Below, piece after piece: positions 1 through 6,684 of a stretch of DNA of 8,194 bases. The translations under genes and the position numbers were made by a program. The first letter of the stretch is position 1; each line of letters begins with the position of its first letter. The stretch is from Bifidobacterium breve (GTDB lineage: Bacteria > Actinomycetota > Actinomycetes > S36-B12): contig CALPZT020000053.1 of NCBI GenBank assembly GCA_943328365.2, positions 1-8,194 of the forward strand, read 5' to 3'. The notes beneath the pieces are model-generated. The model did not search any database and was not told the origin of the DNA. It was given only the letters and a program-made list of their open reading frames with translations.

Positions 1-1666
1 CCACGGAGGGGATGAAGGCGCGGGGGATCGCACCGCCGACCACGCTGTCGACGAACTCGAAACCGGCTCCCGCCGGCAACGGCTCGACGGTGATCTCGCA
101 GACCGCGAACTGGCCATGGCCGCCTGACTGCTTGACGACCCGACCCGTACCCGAGGCGGGAGCGGCAAAGGTTTCTCGGAGTGCCAGGCGCACCGGTTCC
201 GCGTCGACGACAACGCCGTACCGGGTGCGCAGGCGGTCGACGACGAGATCGGCGTGCGCCTCACCGAGGCACCAGACGACTGTCTGACCGGTGAACGTGA
301 CGTGCTCGAGGCGCAGCGTTGGATCCTCGGCGAGCAGTCGTGCCAAGGCCACGGCGAGCTTGTCATCGTCGCCGGGCGAGTGGGCGGCTATGGCAACGGG
401 GAGCATTGGCTCGGGCATGGCCCAGGGCTCCATGAGCAGGGGGGCGGATGGCGACGACAGGGTGTCTCCGGTCTCGGCGCGCCTGAGCTTGCTCACCGCG
501 ACGATGCTCCCTGCGATCGCGTGGTCGAGGGGTTGCTGTTCGGCACCGAGAACCGAGCTCAGCAGCCCGATTCGCTCATCAACGTCGTGATCTGCATGCC
601 CGGTACCGGGCGCGAAATGGCCAGAGACGTGCACGGCGTCGTCCGACCGCAGCGTCCCCGAGAAGACCCGAACAAGCGAGACCCGACCCACATAGGGGTC
701 GCTTGTCGTCTTGATCACCTCGGCGCACAGCGGCCCCTCGGAGTCCGCCACGAGTGGGGAGCGGGGATCGCCGGTGATGGACGTGACGACGGGGACCTCG
801 CGCTCGATCGGGGAAGGAAGCGAGCGTGTGATGGTGCGCAGGAGATAGGACGCCGCATGCGCGCTGGCGATGACCGGATGGAAGTGGCCGCGCGCCACGG
901 CCCGTTCGAGATCGGAGGCCAGGGTCTCGACATCGATCTCCTCGCCAGCGACGAACCGGTCCATGAGGGTTTCATCCTCGGACTCGGTGATGATGCCCTC
1001 GATCAACTCATTGCGAGCCCGGTCGATGAGATCGCGGTGCTCGGCCTCGCTCTCGAGCTCCTGCTCGGTCCCCGTCGTCCACTCGTGGATCGAGGTCGTG
1101 AGCAGGTCGATGAACCCGACGATGTCCTGGCCCTCGCCGTGGATCGGCAGGATGAGCGGCAGCACGCCTCCGCCCCCGGTGAACACCCGCTGGCAGACGG
1201 CGACGGTCTCGTCGAAATCGGCGCGCTCACGGTCGAGCTTCGTCACGACAATCGCGCGGGGGAGCCCGACGGACTCGCACTCATTCCAGAGCTGCTGCGT
1301 TCCGGCGTCGACGCCATCGACCGATGACAGGACGAACAGGGCTGCATCGGCCGCACGCAGTCCGGCCCTGACCTCGCCGACGTAATCGGCATATCCGGGG
1401 GTGTCGATGAGATTCACGACGACGCCATCCCACTCGAAGGATGCGACGGCAAGGCTCACGGACCGATGCTGGGCGATCGCCGCTGGATCGTGGTCGCAGA
1501 CGGTGGAGCCGGCCTCGACACTGCCGGGCTTTGAGATGACGCCTGCCGCGGCCAGGAGGTGCTCGACGAGCGTCGTCTTGCCGGATCCGCTCGGGCCCAC
1601 GAGCACGACGTTGCGAATCCCTGCCGCACTGGACGCCACCGGGGCCGTCCACCTCTTGCCTGCCAT
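1..1666 (-). CDS. fusA2: Elongation factor G-like GTPase (EF-G2/FusA2 type), partial, C-terminus off the window
   Basis: Translating the minus strand from the ATG at 1666-1664 gives an open frame of 555 codons to the window edge; the family is about 710-730 aa, so roughly the last 160 residues are missing. Seen: P-loop GPSGSGKT (24-31), switch II DTPG (88-91), TKLD in the G4 position (142-145), a domain II segment with SDPYVGRVSLVRVFSG (322-337), and the domain IV stretch KQSGGHGQF (512-520). The sequence closely resembles mycobacterial FusA2 as I remember it. Compared with canonical EF-G, the P-loop lacks the usual AHVDAGKT, the residue after DTPG is Tyr instead of His, and NKxD is TKLD. Family knowledge: M. 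smegmatis EF-G2 binds guanine nucleotides but was reported to lack ribosome-dependent GTPase activity, so it is not the housekeeping translocase. Start: AGAGGGG (1673-1679 on plus) lies 6 nt upstream of the ATG; an in-frame GTG 20 codons upstream is a weaker option. Confidence 0.95.
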   Translation of the reverse strand, partial: MAGKRWTAPVASSAAGIRNVVLVGPSGSGKTTLVEHLLAAAGVISKPGSVEAGSTVCDHDPAAIAQHRSVSLAVASFEWDGVVVNLIDTPGYADYVGEVRAGLRAADAALFVLSSVDGVDAGTQQLWNECESVGLPRAIVVTKLDRERADFDETVAVCQRVFTGGGGVLPLILPIHGEGQDIVGFIDLLTTSIHEWTTGTEQELESEAEHRDLIDRARNELIEGIITESEDETLMDRFVAGEEIDVETLASDLERAVARGHFHPVIASAHAASYLLRTITRSLPSPIEREVPVVTSITGDPRSPLVADSEGPLCAEVIKTTSDPYVGRVSLVRVFSGTLRSDDAVHVSGHFAPGTGHADHDVDERIGLLSSVLGAEQQPLDHAIAGSIVAVSKLRRAETGDTLSSPSAPLLMEPWAMPEPMLPVAIAAHSPGDDDKLAVALARLLAEDPTLRLEHVTFTGQTVVWCLGEAHADLVVDRLRTRYGVVVDAEPVRLALRETFAAPASGTGRVVKQSGGHGQFAVCEITVEPLPAGAGFEFVDSVVGGAIPRAFIPSV

Positions 1667-1672
1667 GTCGAG

Positions 1673-1679
1673 CCCCTCT
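1673..1679 (-). promoter_or_regulatory. Shine-Dalgarno of the EF-G-like gene
   Basis: On the minus strand AGAGGGG stands 6 nt before the ATG at 1666. It decides for this start over an in-frame GTG about 60 nt further upstream. Confidence 0.6.
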
Positions 1680-1774
1680 GCGATGACCGCGTAGCCGCCG
1701 TCGGCCTCAGCCTCCCGCGCGGGCACCCATCGAGGCAACCGCACGAGCAATCCAAGCCCGTCGCATCGACCGGA

Positions 1775-1780
1775 TAGCAT
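1775..1780 (+). promoter_or_regulatory. Possible -10 element of the pgsA-patA-pimA operon
   Basis: TAGCAT fits the TANNNT pattern of actinobacterial sigma-A -10 boxes and lies 45 nt before the pgsA start, in the 159-bp divergent region (1667-1825). I see no convincing -35 hexamer at 16-19 nt upstream. The same heptamer ATAGCAT occurs before pdxS. Weak evidence only. Confidence 0.25.
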
Positions 1781-1825
1781 CAGAGACCTCGAGTCCGGCG
1801 CGCGGACCCTTCGCTCAGGAGAGCA

Positions 1826-2428
1826 ATGCTCAACAATCCGGCGGCCAGGAAGCTGGCCAGTGGAGTGATCGAACCTCCGGCGCGGCTCCTCCTGCGCCTT
1901 CATGTCTCACCCGACGCTGTCACGGTCTTCGGCACGGTCGGAGCGGTTGCCGCGGCGCTCGTGTGCTTCCCGGATGGCAGGTTCGGCCTTGGCGTCCTCC
2001 TCATCGCGATCTTCGCGACGAGTGATCTCATCGACGGCACGATGGCACGTATTTCGGGCACGAGCGGACCATGGGGCAACTTCCTCGACGCCACCCTCGA
2101 TCGCGTGGCCGACGGAGCGATCTTCGGCGGGCTTGTCATGTGGGGTGCGCTCAACGGTGACCCCGTCACCACTGCGGCCGCCACGCTAGCTCTCGTCACC
2201 GGGCAGGTGACCTCGTACGCGAAGGCCCGGGCCGAGGCGGTCGGGGCGACCGCGAATGTCGGGATCGCAGAGCGCGCCGAGCGACTCGTCCTCGTCCTCT
2301 TGGCTGCGCTGCTCGCCGGATTCGGAGTCCCCTACGTGCTGCCGGCGGCCCTGTGGATCATCGGCGGCCTCGGCATCATCACGATCATCCAGCGGATGGT
2401 TGTCGTCCGCCGGCAGTTGCGCCCGTGA
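1826..2428 (+). CDS. pgsA: CDP-alcohol phosphatidyltransferase, phosphatidylinositol-phosphate synthase
   Basis: A 200-aa polytopic membrane protein that probably joins CDP-diacylglycerol and inositol 1-phosphate to give phosphatidylinositol phosphate, the precursor of phosphatidylinositol and PIMs. The family signature D-x2-D-G-x2-A-R-x8-G-x3-D-x3-D is complete: D67, D70, G71, A74, R75, G84, D88, D92; these Asp residues bind divalent metal and the CDP group. About six hydrophobic helices are visible (for example 31-47, 54-68, 97-107, 115-130, 154-170, 172-190). Basic residues K133, R150, R153 and R195 are candidates for the inositol-phosphate pocket (inference). The start ATG has AGGAG at 1817-1821, 4 nt upstream. 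The choice of PIP synthase over PG-phosphate or cardiolipin synthase rests mainly on the neighbours patA and pimA, the conserved mycobacterial order (Rv2612c-Rv2610c). The stop overlaps the patA GTG. Confidence 0.92.
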   Translation: MLNNPAARKLASGVIEPPARLLLRLHVSPDAVTVFGTVGAVAAALVCFPDGRFGLGVLLIAIFATSDLIDGTMARISGTSGPWGNFLDATLDRVADGAIFGGLVMWGALNGDPVTTAAATLALVTGQVTSYAKARAEAVGATANVGIAERAERLVLVLLAALLAGFGVPYVLPAALWIIGGLGIITIIQRMVVVRRQLRP

Positions 2429-3342
2429 GCGCGGTCGCCGACGCTGTCACCGAGTGGGCGTTCGAGGCGGGCTGGAGCATCACCAAGCGGCTGCCGGAGC
2501 GCACGTCGCGCCGCACCTTCCAACTCGTTGCCGACCGCATGTGGCGGCGCCGCGGGCCGTCCGTCAGGCAACTCGAGCGCAACCTCGGTCGCATTGATCC
2601 GACGTGGAGCGAGAGCGAAATCCGCGATCTGAGCCGCGAGACCCTTCGGGGCTACCTGCGCTACTGGAACGAGGCATTCCGGCTGCCGTCATGGTCGCCC
2701 GAGCGCATCCGGGATACCTTCGATCTTGAGAACAAGGCCTGGATGGACGAGGCTGTCCGCACGGGCGCAGGGGCGATCATGGTGCCCGGGCACATGGCGA
2801 ACTGGGACCACGCCGGTGCCTGGGCTTCGCTTCGCTACGGGGGCATCACGACGGTCGCCGAGCGGCTGAAGCCGGAGGGGCTGTTCGATCAGTTCCTTGC
2901 CTACCGCCAGACCCTCGGCATGGAGGTCTTTCCGCTCGGGCATCCCGACCTGGTGCGGGATCTTGCCCGCCGGCTCAATGAGGGTCGCATCGTGGCTCTG
3001 CTGGGCGACCGTGATATCGGCCGCAACGGCATCGAAGTCTCGCTCTTCGGCCAGCCGGCCTCCATGCCCGCCGGGCCCGCGATCCTGAGCATCATGACCG
3101 GCGCCCCGCTCTACCCGGTGTCGATGTGGTTCGACGGCGAGCGTTGCGACGGGCACATTTACGAGCAGGTGCAGGTGCCGCAGGGAGTCGATCGCACCGA
3201 GCAGATTCGGCAGATGACCCAGAAGATCGCCGACTGCTACGAGGACGGCATCCGTCGACGACCGACCTCTTGGCACATGCTCCAGAAGGTCTGGCTCGCC
3301 GACCTCGTCCCTCGCACGCCCCCGAATGGTCCTGCCTCATGA
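2425..3342 (+). CDS. patA: Phosphatidylinositol mannoside acyltransferase (LPLAT/HtrB-like)
   Basis: A 305-aa peripheral membrane acyltransferase; mycobacterial PatA (about 316 aa) moves a palmitoyl group from acyl-CoA to O-6 of the mannose that PimA adds to PI. Seen: the HX4D catalytic motif HMANWD with H123 and D128 counted from the GTG start (M. smegmatis PatA uses H126/D131), the downstream block RLNEGRIVALLGDRD (184-198), and PAGPAILSIMTGAPLYPV-like family sequence around 215-232. The frame is open further upstream to an ATG at 2353, but that would place 24 His/Pro/Arg-rich residues inside the pgsA coding sequence. The GTG at 2425 overlaps the pgsA stop as GTGA and gives the family length, so I chose it. 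No Shine-Dalgarno is visible; translation is probably coupled to pgsA. Confidence 0.92.
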   Translation: MSAVADAVTEWAFEAGWSITKRLPERTSRRTFQLVADRMWRRRGPSVRQLERNLGRIDPTWSESEIRDLSRETLRGYLRYWNEAFRLPSWSPERIRDTFDLENKAWMDEAVRTGAGAIMVPGHMANWDHAGAWASLRYGGITTVAERLKPEGLFDQFLAYRQTLGMEVFPLGHPDLVRDLARRLNEGRIVALLGDRDIGRNGIEVSLFGQPASMPAGPAILSIMTGAPLYPVSMWFDGERCDGHIYEQVQVPQGVDRTEQIRQMTQKIADCYEDGIRRRPTSWHMLQKVWLADLVPRTPPNGPAS

Positions 3343-3355
3343 CGGATTGCTCGCG

Positions 3356-4522
3356 ATGAAGGTCGGAATCGTCTGCCCGTATTCGTGGGACGCCCCGGGT
3401 GGCGTGCGGTCGCACGTCGCAGATCTCGCTCTCGCGCTCATGGGCCACGGCCATGAGGTGAGCGTGCTCGCGCCTGTCGACAACGGCACCGACCTTCCGC
3501 CCTGGCTGGTGAACGGAGGCAAGCCCGTCGCGGTGCCGTACAACGGCTCGGTGGCGCGGGTGAACTTCGGCTTCGGTGCCGCGAGATCCGTGAGGCGATG
3601 GATTCAGGAGGGCGACTTCGATGTCCTCCACGTGCACGAGCCAGTGGCACCGGGCCTATCGATGCTCGCCTGCTGGGTTGCGAGCGGACCGATCGTCGCC
3701 ACCTGGCATTCATCCCACTCGCGTTCGAGGATTCTTGCCGCCGGGTACTACGTCGCGCAGACGGCAATGGAGAAGCTGAGCGGACGCATCGCGGTGAGCG
3801 AGCAGGCCCGCCGCACGCTCGTCGCGCATCTGGGGGGCGATGCGGTGCTTATCCCCAATGGAGTGCGTGTCGCAGACTTCTCAACAGCCCCGCGGCTCGC
3901 CAGCGTTGATGGGCGTCGTCCGTCCATCATGTTCCTTGGCCGCGTCGACGAGCCGCGCAAGGGGTTTGCGGTCCTCATGGCGGCACTTCCCTCGATCGTC
4001 GAAGCCGTTCCCGACGTGCAGGTTGTCGTCGTCGGCCCCGGAGACCTCGACGAACTGCGCGCAGCGCTCGACCCGGCAATGGCCTCCCGAATTGATTTTC
4101 TCGGCCGGGTCACCGACGAGGAGAAGGCGAGCGCCCTTCGATCGGTCGATGTCTACGTTGCACCGCACACGGGCGGTGAATCGTTTGGCATCGTCCTCAT
4201 CGAGGCGATGGCAGCGAGGACAGCCGTCGTGGCATCGGACATCCCTGCCTTTCGGCAGGTGCTCGAGGATGGAGTTTCAGGGGCACTCTTCGAGAGCGAG
4301 AATCCCGAGGCGCTCGCAACCGAAGTCATCCGGCTCCTCTCCGATGCCGACGTGCGATCCGAATACGAGTCGCAGGGCTGGAGACGAGTCCAGGAGTACG
4401 ACTGGGATGTGGTCGTCGACGACGTCATTGCCGTGTACGAGAGCGTGACGGTCGGCGGCGAGAAGGTGACGACCGACTTGCGTGGGCAGATCGTCGGACG
4501 CCTCGGCGGATGGAGCAACTGA
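3356..4522 (+). CDS. pimA: Phosphatidylinositol alpha-mannosyltransferase (GT4)
   Basis: A 388-aa GT-B glycosyltransferase that transfers mannose from GDP-mannose to the 2-OH of the inositol of PI, the first committed PIM step, on the cytoplasmic face of the membrane. Seen: the N-terminal Rossmann start VGIVCPYSWDAPGG (3-16) with the nucleotide/acceptor glycine loop, PYNGSVAR (61-68), HVHEP (92-96), H118, GRVDEPRKG (195-203) with R196 and K202, and the donor-site GGESFG (273-278) with E275. These match positions described for M. smegmatis PimA. Start: the ATG at 3356 puts the family's MKxGxxCPY start at the N-terminus. An in-frame ATG at 3326 would overlap patA by 17 nt and add ten unconserved residues. 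Neither has a good Shine-Dalgarno. The gap to patA is 13 nt. The C-terminus (about 370-388) is a short extension without recognised domain. Confidence 0.95.
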   Translation: MKVGIVCPYSWDAPGGVRSHVADLALALMGHGHEVSVLAPVDNGTDLPPWLVNGGKPVAVPYNGSVARVNFGFGAARSVRRWIQEGDFDVLHVHEPVAPGLSMLACWVASGPIVATWHSSHSRSRILAAGYYVAQTAMEKLSGRIAVSEQARRTLVAHLGGDAVLIPNGVRVADFSTAPRLASVDGRRPSIMFLGRVDEPRKGFAVLMAALPSIVEAVPDVQVVVVGPGDLDELRAALDPAMASRIDFLGRVTDEEKASALRSVDVYVAPHTGGESFGIVLIEAMAARTAVVASDIPAFRQVLEDGVSGALFESENPEALATEVIRLLSDADVRSEYESQGWRRVQEYDWDVVVDDVIAVYESVTVGGEKVTTDLRGQIVGRLGGWSN

Positions 4523-4523
4523 G

Positions 4524-5072
4524 ATGAGCGGAGCGGCTCCTTGGCTCGCGGGCGTATGTGTCGTGCTCCTCGGTTGGTACCTGAGCAGCACTGCGGGCCG
4601 GCTTGATCGACTGCACCGCAAGATCGATATCTCGCGGCTGGCCCTAGACGCGCAACTGCTCCGGCGCTCGTCGGTCGCGCTCGAACTCGCATCCTCGGGC
4701 GTCCTGGACCCTGCGAGCAGCATGCTTCTCGCTGACGCGGCCCATCGAGCGCGCATGGCGTCCGATGCCGATGACCTGACCCGATCCGGCGCCGAATCCG
4801 ATCTCACCGCGGCGCTCGATGCAGCACTGGAGTATCCCGAGGATGTCGCCGAGGTGCGGGGCATCCCAACCGGAGCAGAGCTGCTCGATGAACTCGATGC
4901 GGCAATTCGACGGGTCGAGTTGTCGAGGCGATTCCTCAATGACGCCGTCCGGGCGTGCCGTCAGGTGCGTGGCCAGCGCGCCGCCCGCTGGTTCTGGCTC
5001 GCGGGGCGTACGGCATTGCCCGCCTCGTGGGAGATGGACGACACTCCGCCGAGGGGCCTGAGCACTCGCTAA
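4524..5072 (+). CDS. Small LemA-like membrane-anchored protein
   Basis: A 182-aa protein with one N-terminal hydrophobic helix (about 5-22) and an otherwise alpha-helical, charged body. The spacing of features resembles the LemA family: after the helix, a segment ending in QLLRRS (44-49, like the LemA IxxQLxRR stretch), SDLTAALDAALEYPE (92-106, like LemA LTxAL...YP), and ELDAAIRRVELSRRFLNDAV (123-142, like the LemA ELxxxExxIxxARxxYNxxV block). Several hallmark residues differ (no Asn-Leu-Val after QLLRRS; Phe-Leu-Asn in place of Tyr-Asn), so the relation is divergent and based on pattern only. Molecular function is unknown. The start ATG is 1 nt after the pimA stop (TGAGATG), suggesting translational coupling; an in-frame start at 4482 would lie inside pimA. 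In mycobacteria this slot holds a Nudix-type membrane protein, which this is not. Confidence 0.7.
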   Translation: MSGAAPWLAGVCVVLLGWYLSSTAGRLDRLHRKIDISRLALDAQLLRRSSVALELASSGVLDPASSMLLADAAHRARMASDADDLTRSGAESDLTAALDAALEYPEDVAEVRGIPTGAELLDELDAAIRRVELSRRFLNDAVRACRQVRGQRAARWFWLAGRTALPASWEMDDTPPRGLSTR

Positions 5073-5076
5073 GCGG

Positions 5077-5092
5077 TTCCGCCCCGGCGGAA
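5077..5092 (+). terminator. Short GC-rich hairpin after the PIM operon, weak terminator candidate
   Basis: TTCCGC-CCCG-GCGGAA is a perfect 6-bp stem with a 4-nt loop, beginning 4 nt after the stop of the LemA-like gene. It is followed at 5101-5115 by a second near-palindrome, TGGCC-CCCGG-GGTCA (one G-T wobble). Neither has a T-run, so intrinsic termination is uncertain; U-poor terminators have been proposed in actinobacteria. Confidence 0.3.
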
Positions 5093-5115
5093 TGGCTCGA
5101 TGGCCCCCGGGGTCA

Positions 5116-5121
5116 TAGCAT
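5116..5121 (+). promoter_or_regulatory. Possible -10 element of the pdxS-pdxT-yebC operon
   Basis: TAGCAT, preceded by A as in the pgsA upstream region, 61 nt before the pdxS GTG. No clear -35 hexamer is visible. The near-palindrome 5101-5115 directly abuts it. Confidence 0.25.
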
Positions 5122-5134
5122 TTGGTCATCGAGT

Positions 5135-5159
5135 CCAGAAGCGTGCATGACGCCTCTGG
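5135..5159 (+). repeat. Inverted repeat (hairpin) in the pdxS leader
   Basis: Arms CCAGAAGCGT (5135-5144) and ACGCCTCTGG (5150-5159) pair at 9 of 10 positions (one A-C mismatch) around the 5-nt loop GCATG. The hairpin would form in the 5' leader if transcription starts upstream of 5135, and it ends 23 nt before the pdxS GTG. It could be an operator, an RNA structure or a leftover terminator; no T-run follows. Confidence 0.5.
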
Positions 5160-5165
5160 CATGAC

Positions 5166-5179
5166 AACTCTGAGGAGTT
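5166..5179 (+). promoter_or_regulatory. Ribosome binding site of pdxS inside a small inverted repeat
   Basis: GAGGAG (5172-5177) is 5 nt before the GTG start and fixes it. The same bases lie in AACTC-TGAG-GAGTT, a perfect 5-bp inverted repeat with a 4-nt loop, so the Shine-Dalgarno could be partly paired in the mRNA. Structure is inferred from base complementarity only. Confidence 0.5.
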
Positions 5180-5182
5180 CCT

Positions 5183-6079
5183 GTGTCGAATGTGCCTGCG
5201 GTCGTCGGAACTGAGCGCGTGAAGCGTGGCATGGCCGAGATGCTCAAGGGCGGCGTCATCATGGACGTGGTGAACGTCGAGCAGGCGAAGATCGCCGAGG
5301 ACGCCGGCGCTGTAGCGGTCATGGCACTTGAGCGGGTACCAGCCGATATCCGCGCTGAGGGTGGCGTGTCGCGTATGTCCGACCCCGACATGATCGACGC
5401 AATCGTCGCTGCGGTGAGCATCCCCGTGATGGCGAAGGCCCGCATCGGTCACTTCGCCGAGGCTCAGATTCTCCAGTCGCTCGGTGTCGACTACATCGAC
5501 GAGTCCGAGGTGCTTTCTCCGGCCGACTACGCCAATCACATCGACAAGTGGCAGTTCACCGTGCCCTTCGTCTGCGGCGCGACAAACCTCGGCGAAGCCC
5601 TGCGCCGGTTGACTGAGGGCGCGGCGATGATTCGGTCCAAGGGCGAGGCAGGCACCGGAGATGTCTCGAACGCGGTGACCCACATGCGCAAGATCCTCGG
5701 GCAGATCCGCTCGCTCACCTCGATGTCGAAGGACGAGCTCTATGTCGCTGCCAAGGAGCTCCAGGCGCCGTACGACTTGGTGAAGGAGGTCGCTGACACG
5801 GGCAGGCTGCCCGTCGTGCTCTTCACCGCGGGAGGCATCGCCACCCCGGCAGACGCGGCGCTCATGATGCAGCTTGGCGCTGACGGCGTCTTCGTGGGGT
5901 CCGGCATCTTCAAGTCAGGTGACCCCGCGAAGCGAGCCGAGGCCATCGTCCAGGCCACGCTTCACTACGACAGCCCCGATGTCGTGGCCAAGGTGTCCCG
6001 CGGACTCGGCGAGGCCATGGTGGGGCTCAATGTCGCTGACATCCCCGTCCACCACCGCCTGGAGGATCGAGGCTGGTGA
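5183..6079 (+). CDS. pdxS: Pyridoxal 5'-phosphate synthase, PdxS (Pdx1) subunit
   Basis: A 298-aa (beta/alpha)8-barrel synthase that builds PLP from ribose 5-phosphate, glyceraldehyde 3-phosphate and ammonia delivered by PdxT. Family knowledge: twelve PdxS subunits form the core carrying up to twelve PdxT. Seen: MDVV with D28, MAKARIGH with K85 (Schiff-base lysine, K81 in B. subtilis), RSKGEAGTG with K153 (K149 in B. subtilis), and the phosphate-binding glycine segments FTAGGIATPADA (214-225) and GVFVGSGIFKS (235-245). The constant offset of 4 from the B. subtilis numbering supports the GTG start, which has GAGGAG 5 nt upstream. Length is typical. The TGA overlaps the pdxT GTG. Confidence 0.98.
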   Translation: MSNVPAVVGTERVKRGMAEMLKGGVIMDVVNVEQAKIAEDAGAVAVMALERVPADIRAEGGVSRMSDPDMIDAIVAAVSIPVMAKARIGHFAEAQILQSLGVDYIDESEVLSPADYANHIDKWQFTVPFVCGATNLGEALRRLTEGAAMIRSKGEAGTGDVSNAVTHMRKILGQIRSLTSMSKDELYVAAKELQAPYDLVKEVADTGRLPVVLFTAGGIATPADAALMMQLGADGVFVGSGIFKSGDPAKRAEAIVQATLHYDSPDVVAKVSRGLGEAMVGLNVADIPVHHRLEDRGW

Positions 6080-6684
6080 CCGCGACCCCGCGAATCGGGG
6101 TCCTCGCCCTGCAGGGTGATGTACGCGAGCACGCGCTGGCGCTCGCTGAGGTGGGTGCCGAAGTCGCCCGGGTGCGGTCCGCGGCAGATCTCGGCTCGGT
6201 CGAGGCCCTCGTGATCCCCGGGGGCGAGTCGACGACGATGTCGAAGCTCGCGCTCTCGAATGACCTCATGGAACCGCTGCGCGAGGCGAGGCGCGCAGGA
6301 ATGCCGATGTACGGGTCGTGCGCCGGCATGATCATGCTCGCTGATCGGGTGACCGATGCGAGGCCCGATCAGGAGACAATTGGCGGGATCGACATCACCG
6401 TCCGTCGAAATGCATTCGGCCGTCAGGTTGACTCCTTCGAATCGGATCTCATCGTGGCGGGCATTGGGGCGGACCCTCTTCACGCCGTCTTTATCCGTGC
6501 GCCATGGGTCGAATCGGCCGGACCTGAGGTCGAGGTGCTCGCCTCCGTCGTGTCCGAGGTCGGCGCAGGTACGATCGTGGCTGTCCGTCAGGGGCCGCTG
6601 CTCGCCACGTCGTTCCATCCGGAGCTGACCGGCGACCTGCGTATTCACCGCATGTTTGTCGAGATTGTGAGGCATAGCCGATGA
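6076..6684 (+). CDS. pdxT: Pyridoxal 5'-phosphate synthase, glutaminase subunit PdxT (Pdx2)
   Basis: A 202-aa class I glutamine amidotransferase that hydrolyses glutamine and channels ammonia into PdxS. Seen: IGVLALQGDVREH at the N-terminus (7-19), the PGGES oxyanion-region motif (48-52), the nucleophile elbow YGSCAGM with C82, and the HPE motif with H181 and E183 completing the triad. Length is normal for the family. The GTG start lies in GTGA with the pdxS stop, so the two subunits are probably translated together at a fixed ratio. In M. tuberculosis a thioesterase gene sits between the two; here there is none. The stop overlaps the next gene as ATGA. Confidence 0.97.
   Translation: MTATPRIGVLALQGDVREHALALAEVGAEVARVRSAADLGSVEALVIPGGESTTMSKLALSNDLMEPLREARRAGMPMYGSCAGMIMLADRVTDARPDQETIGGIDITVRRNAFGRQVDSFESDLIVAGIGADPLHAVFIRAPWVESAGPEVEVLASVVSEVGAGTIVAVRQGPLLATSFHPELTGDLRIHRMFVEIVRHSR

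Noticed and set aside
254..1327. Long plus-strand open frame (357 codons) opposite the EF-G-like gene
   Set aside because: Composition (Arg/Asp/Gly/His rich, no recognisable domain) is that of a high-GC antisense frame; the minus strand here encodes a clearly conserved EF-G-like protein.
1793..1807. GTCCG-GCGCG-CGGAC inverted repeat before pgsA
   Set aside because: Five-bp GC-only arms in a GC-rich region; no supporting context beyond proximity to the Shine-Dalgarno.
2689..3276. Minus-strand open frame of 195 codons opposite patA
   Set aside because: Same reason: antisense shadow of a gene with intact catalytic motifs.
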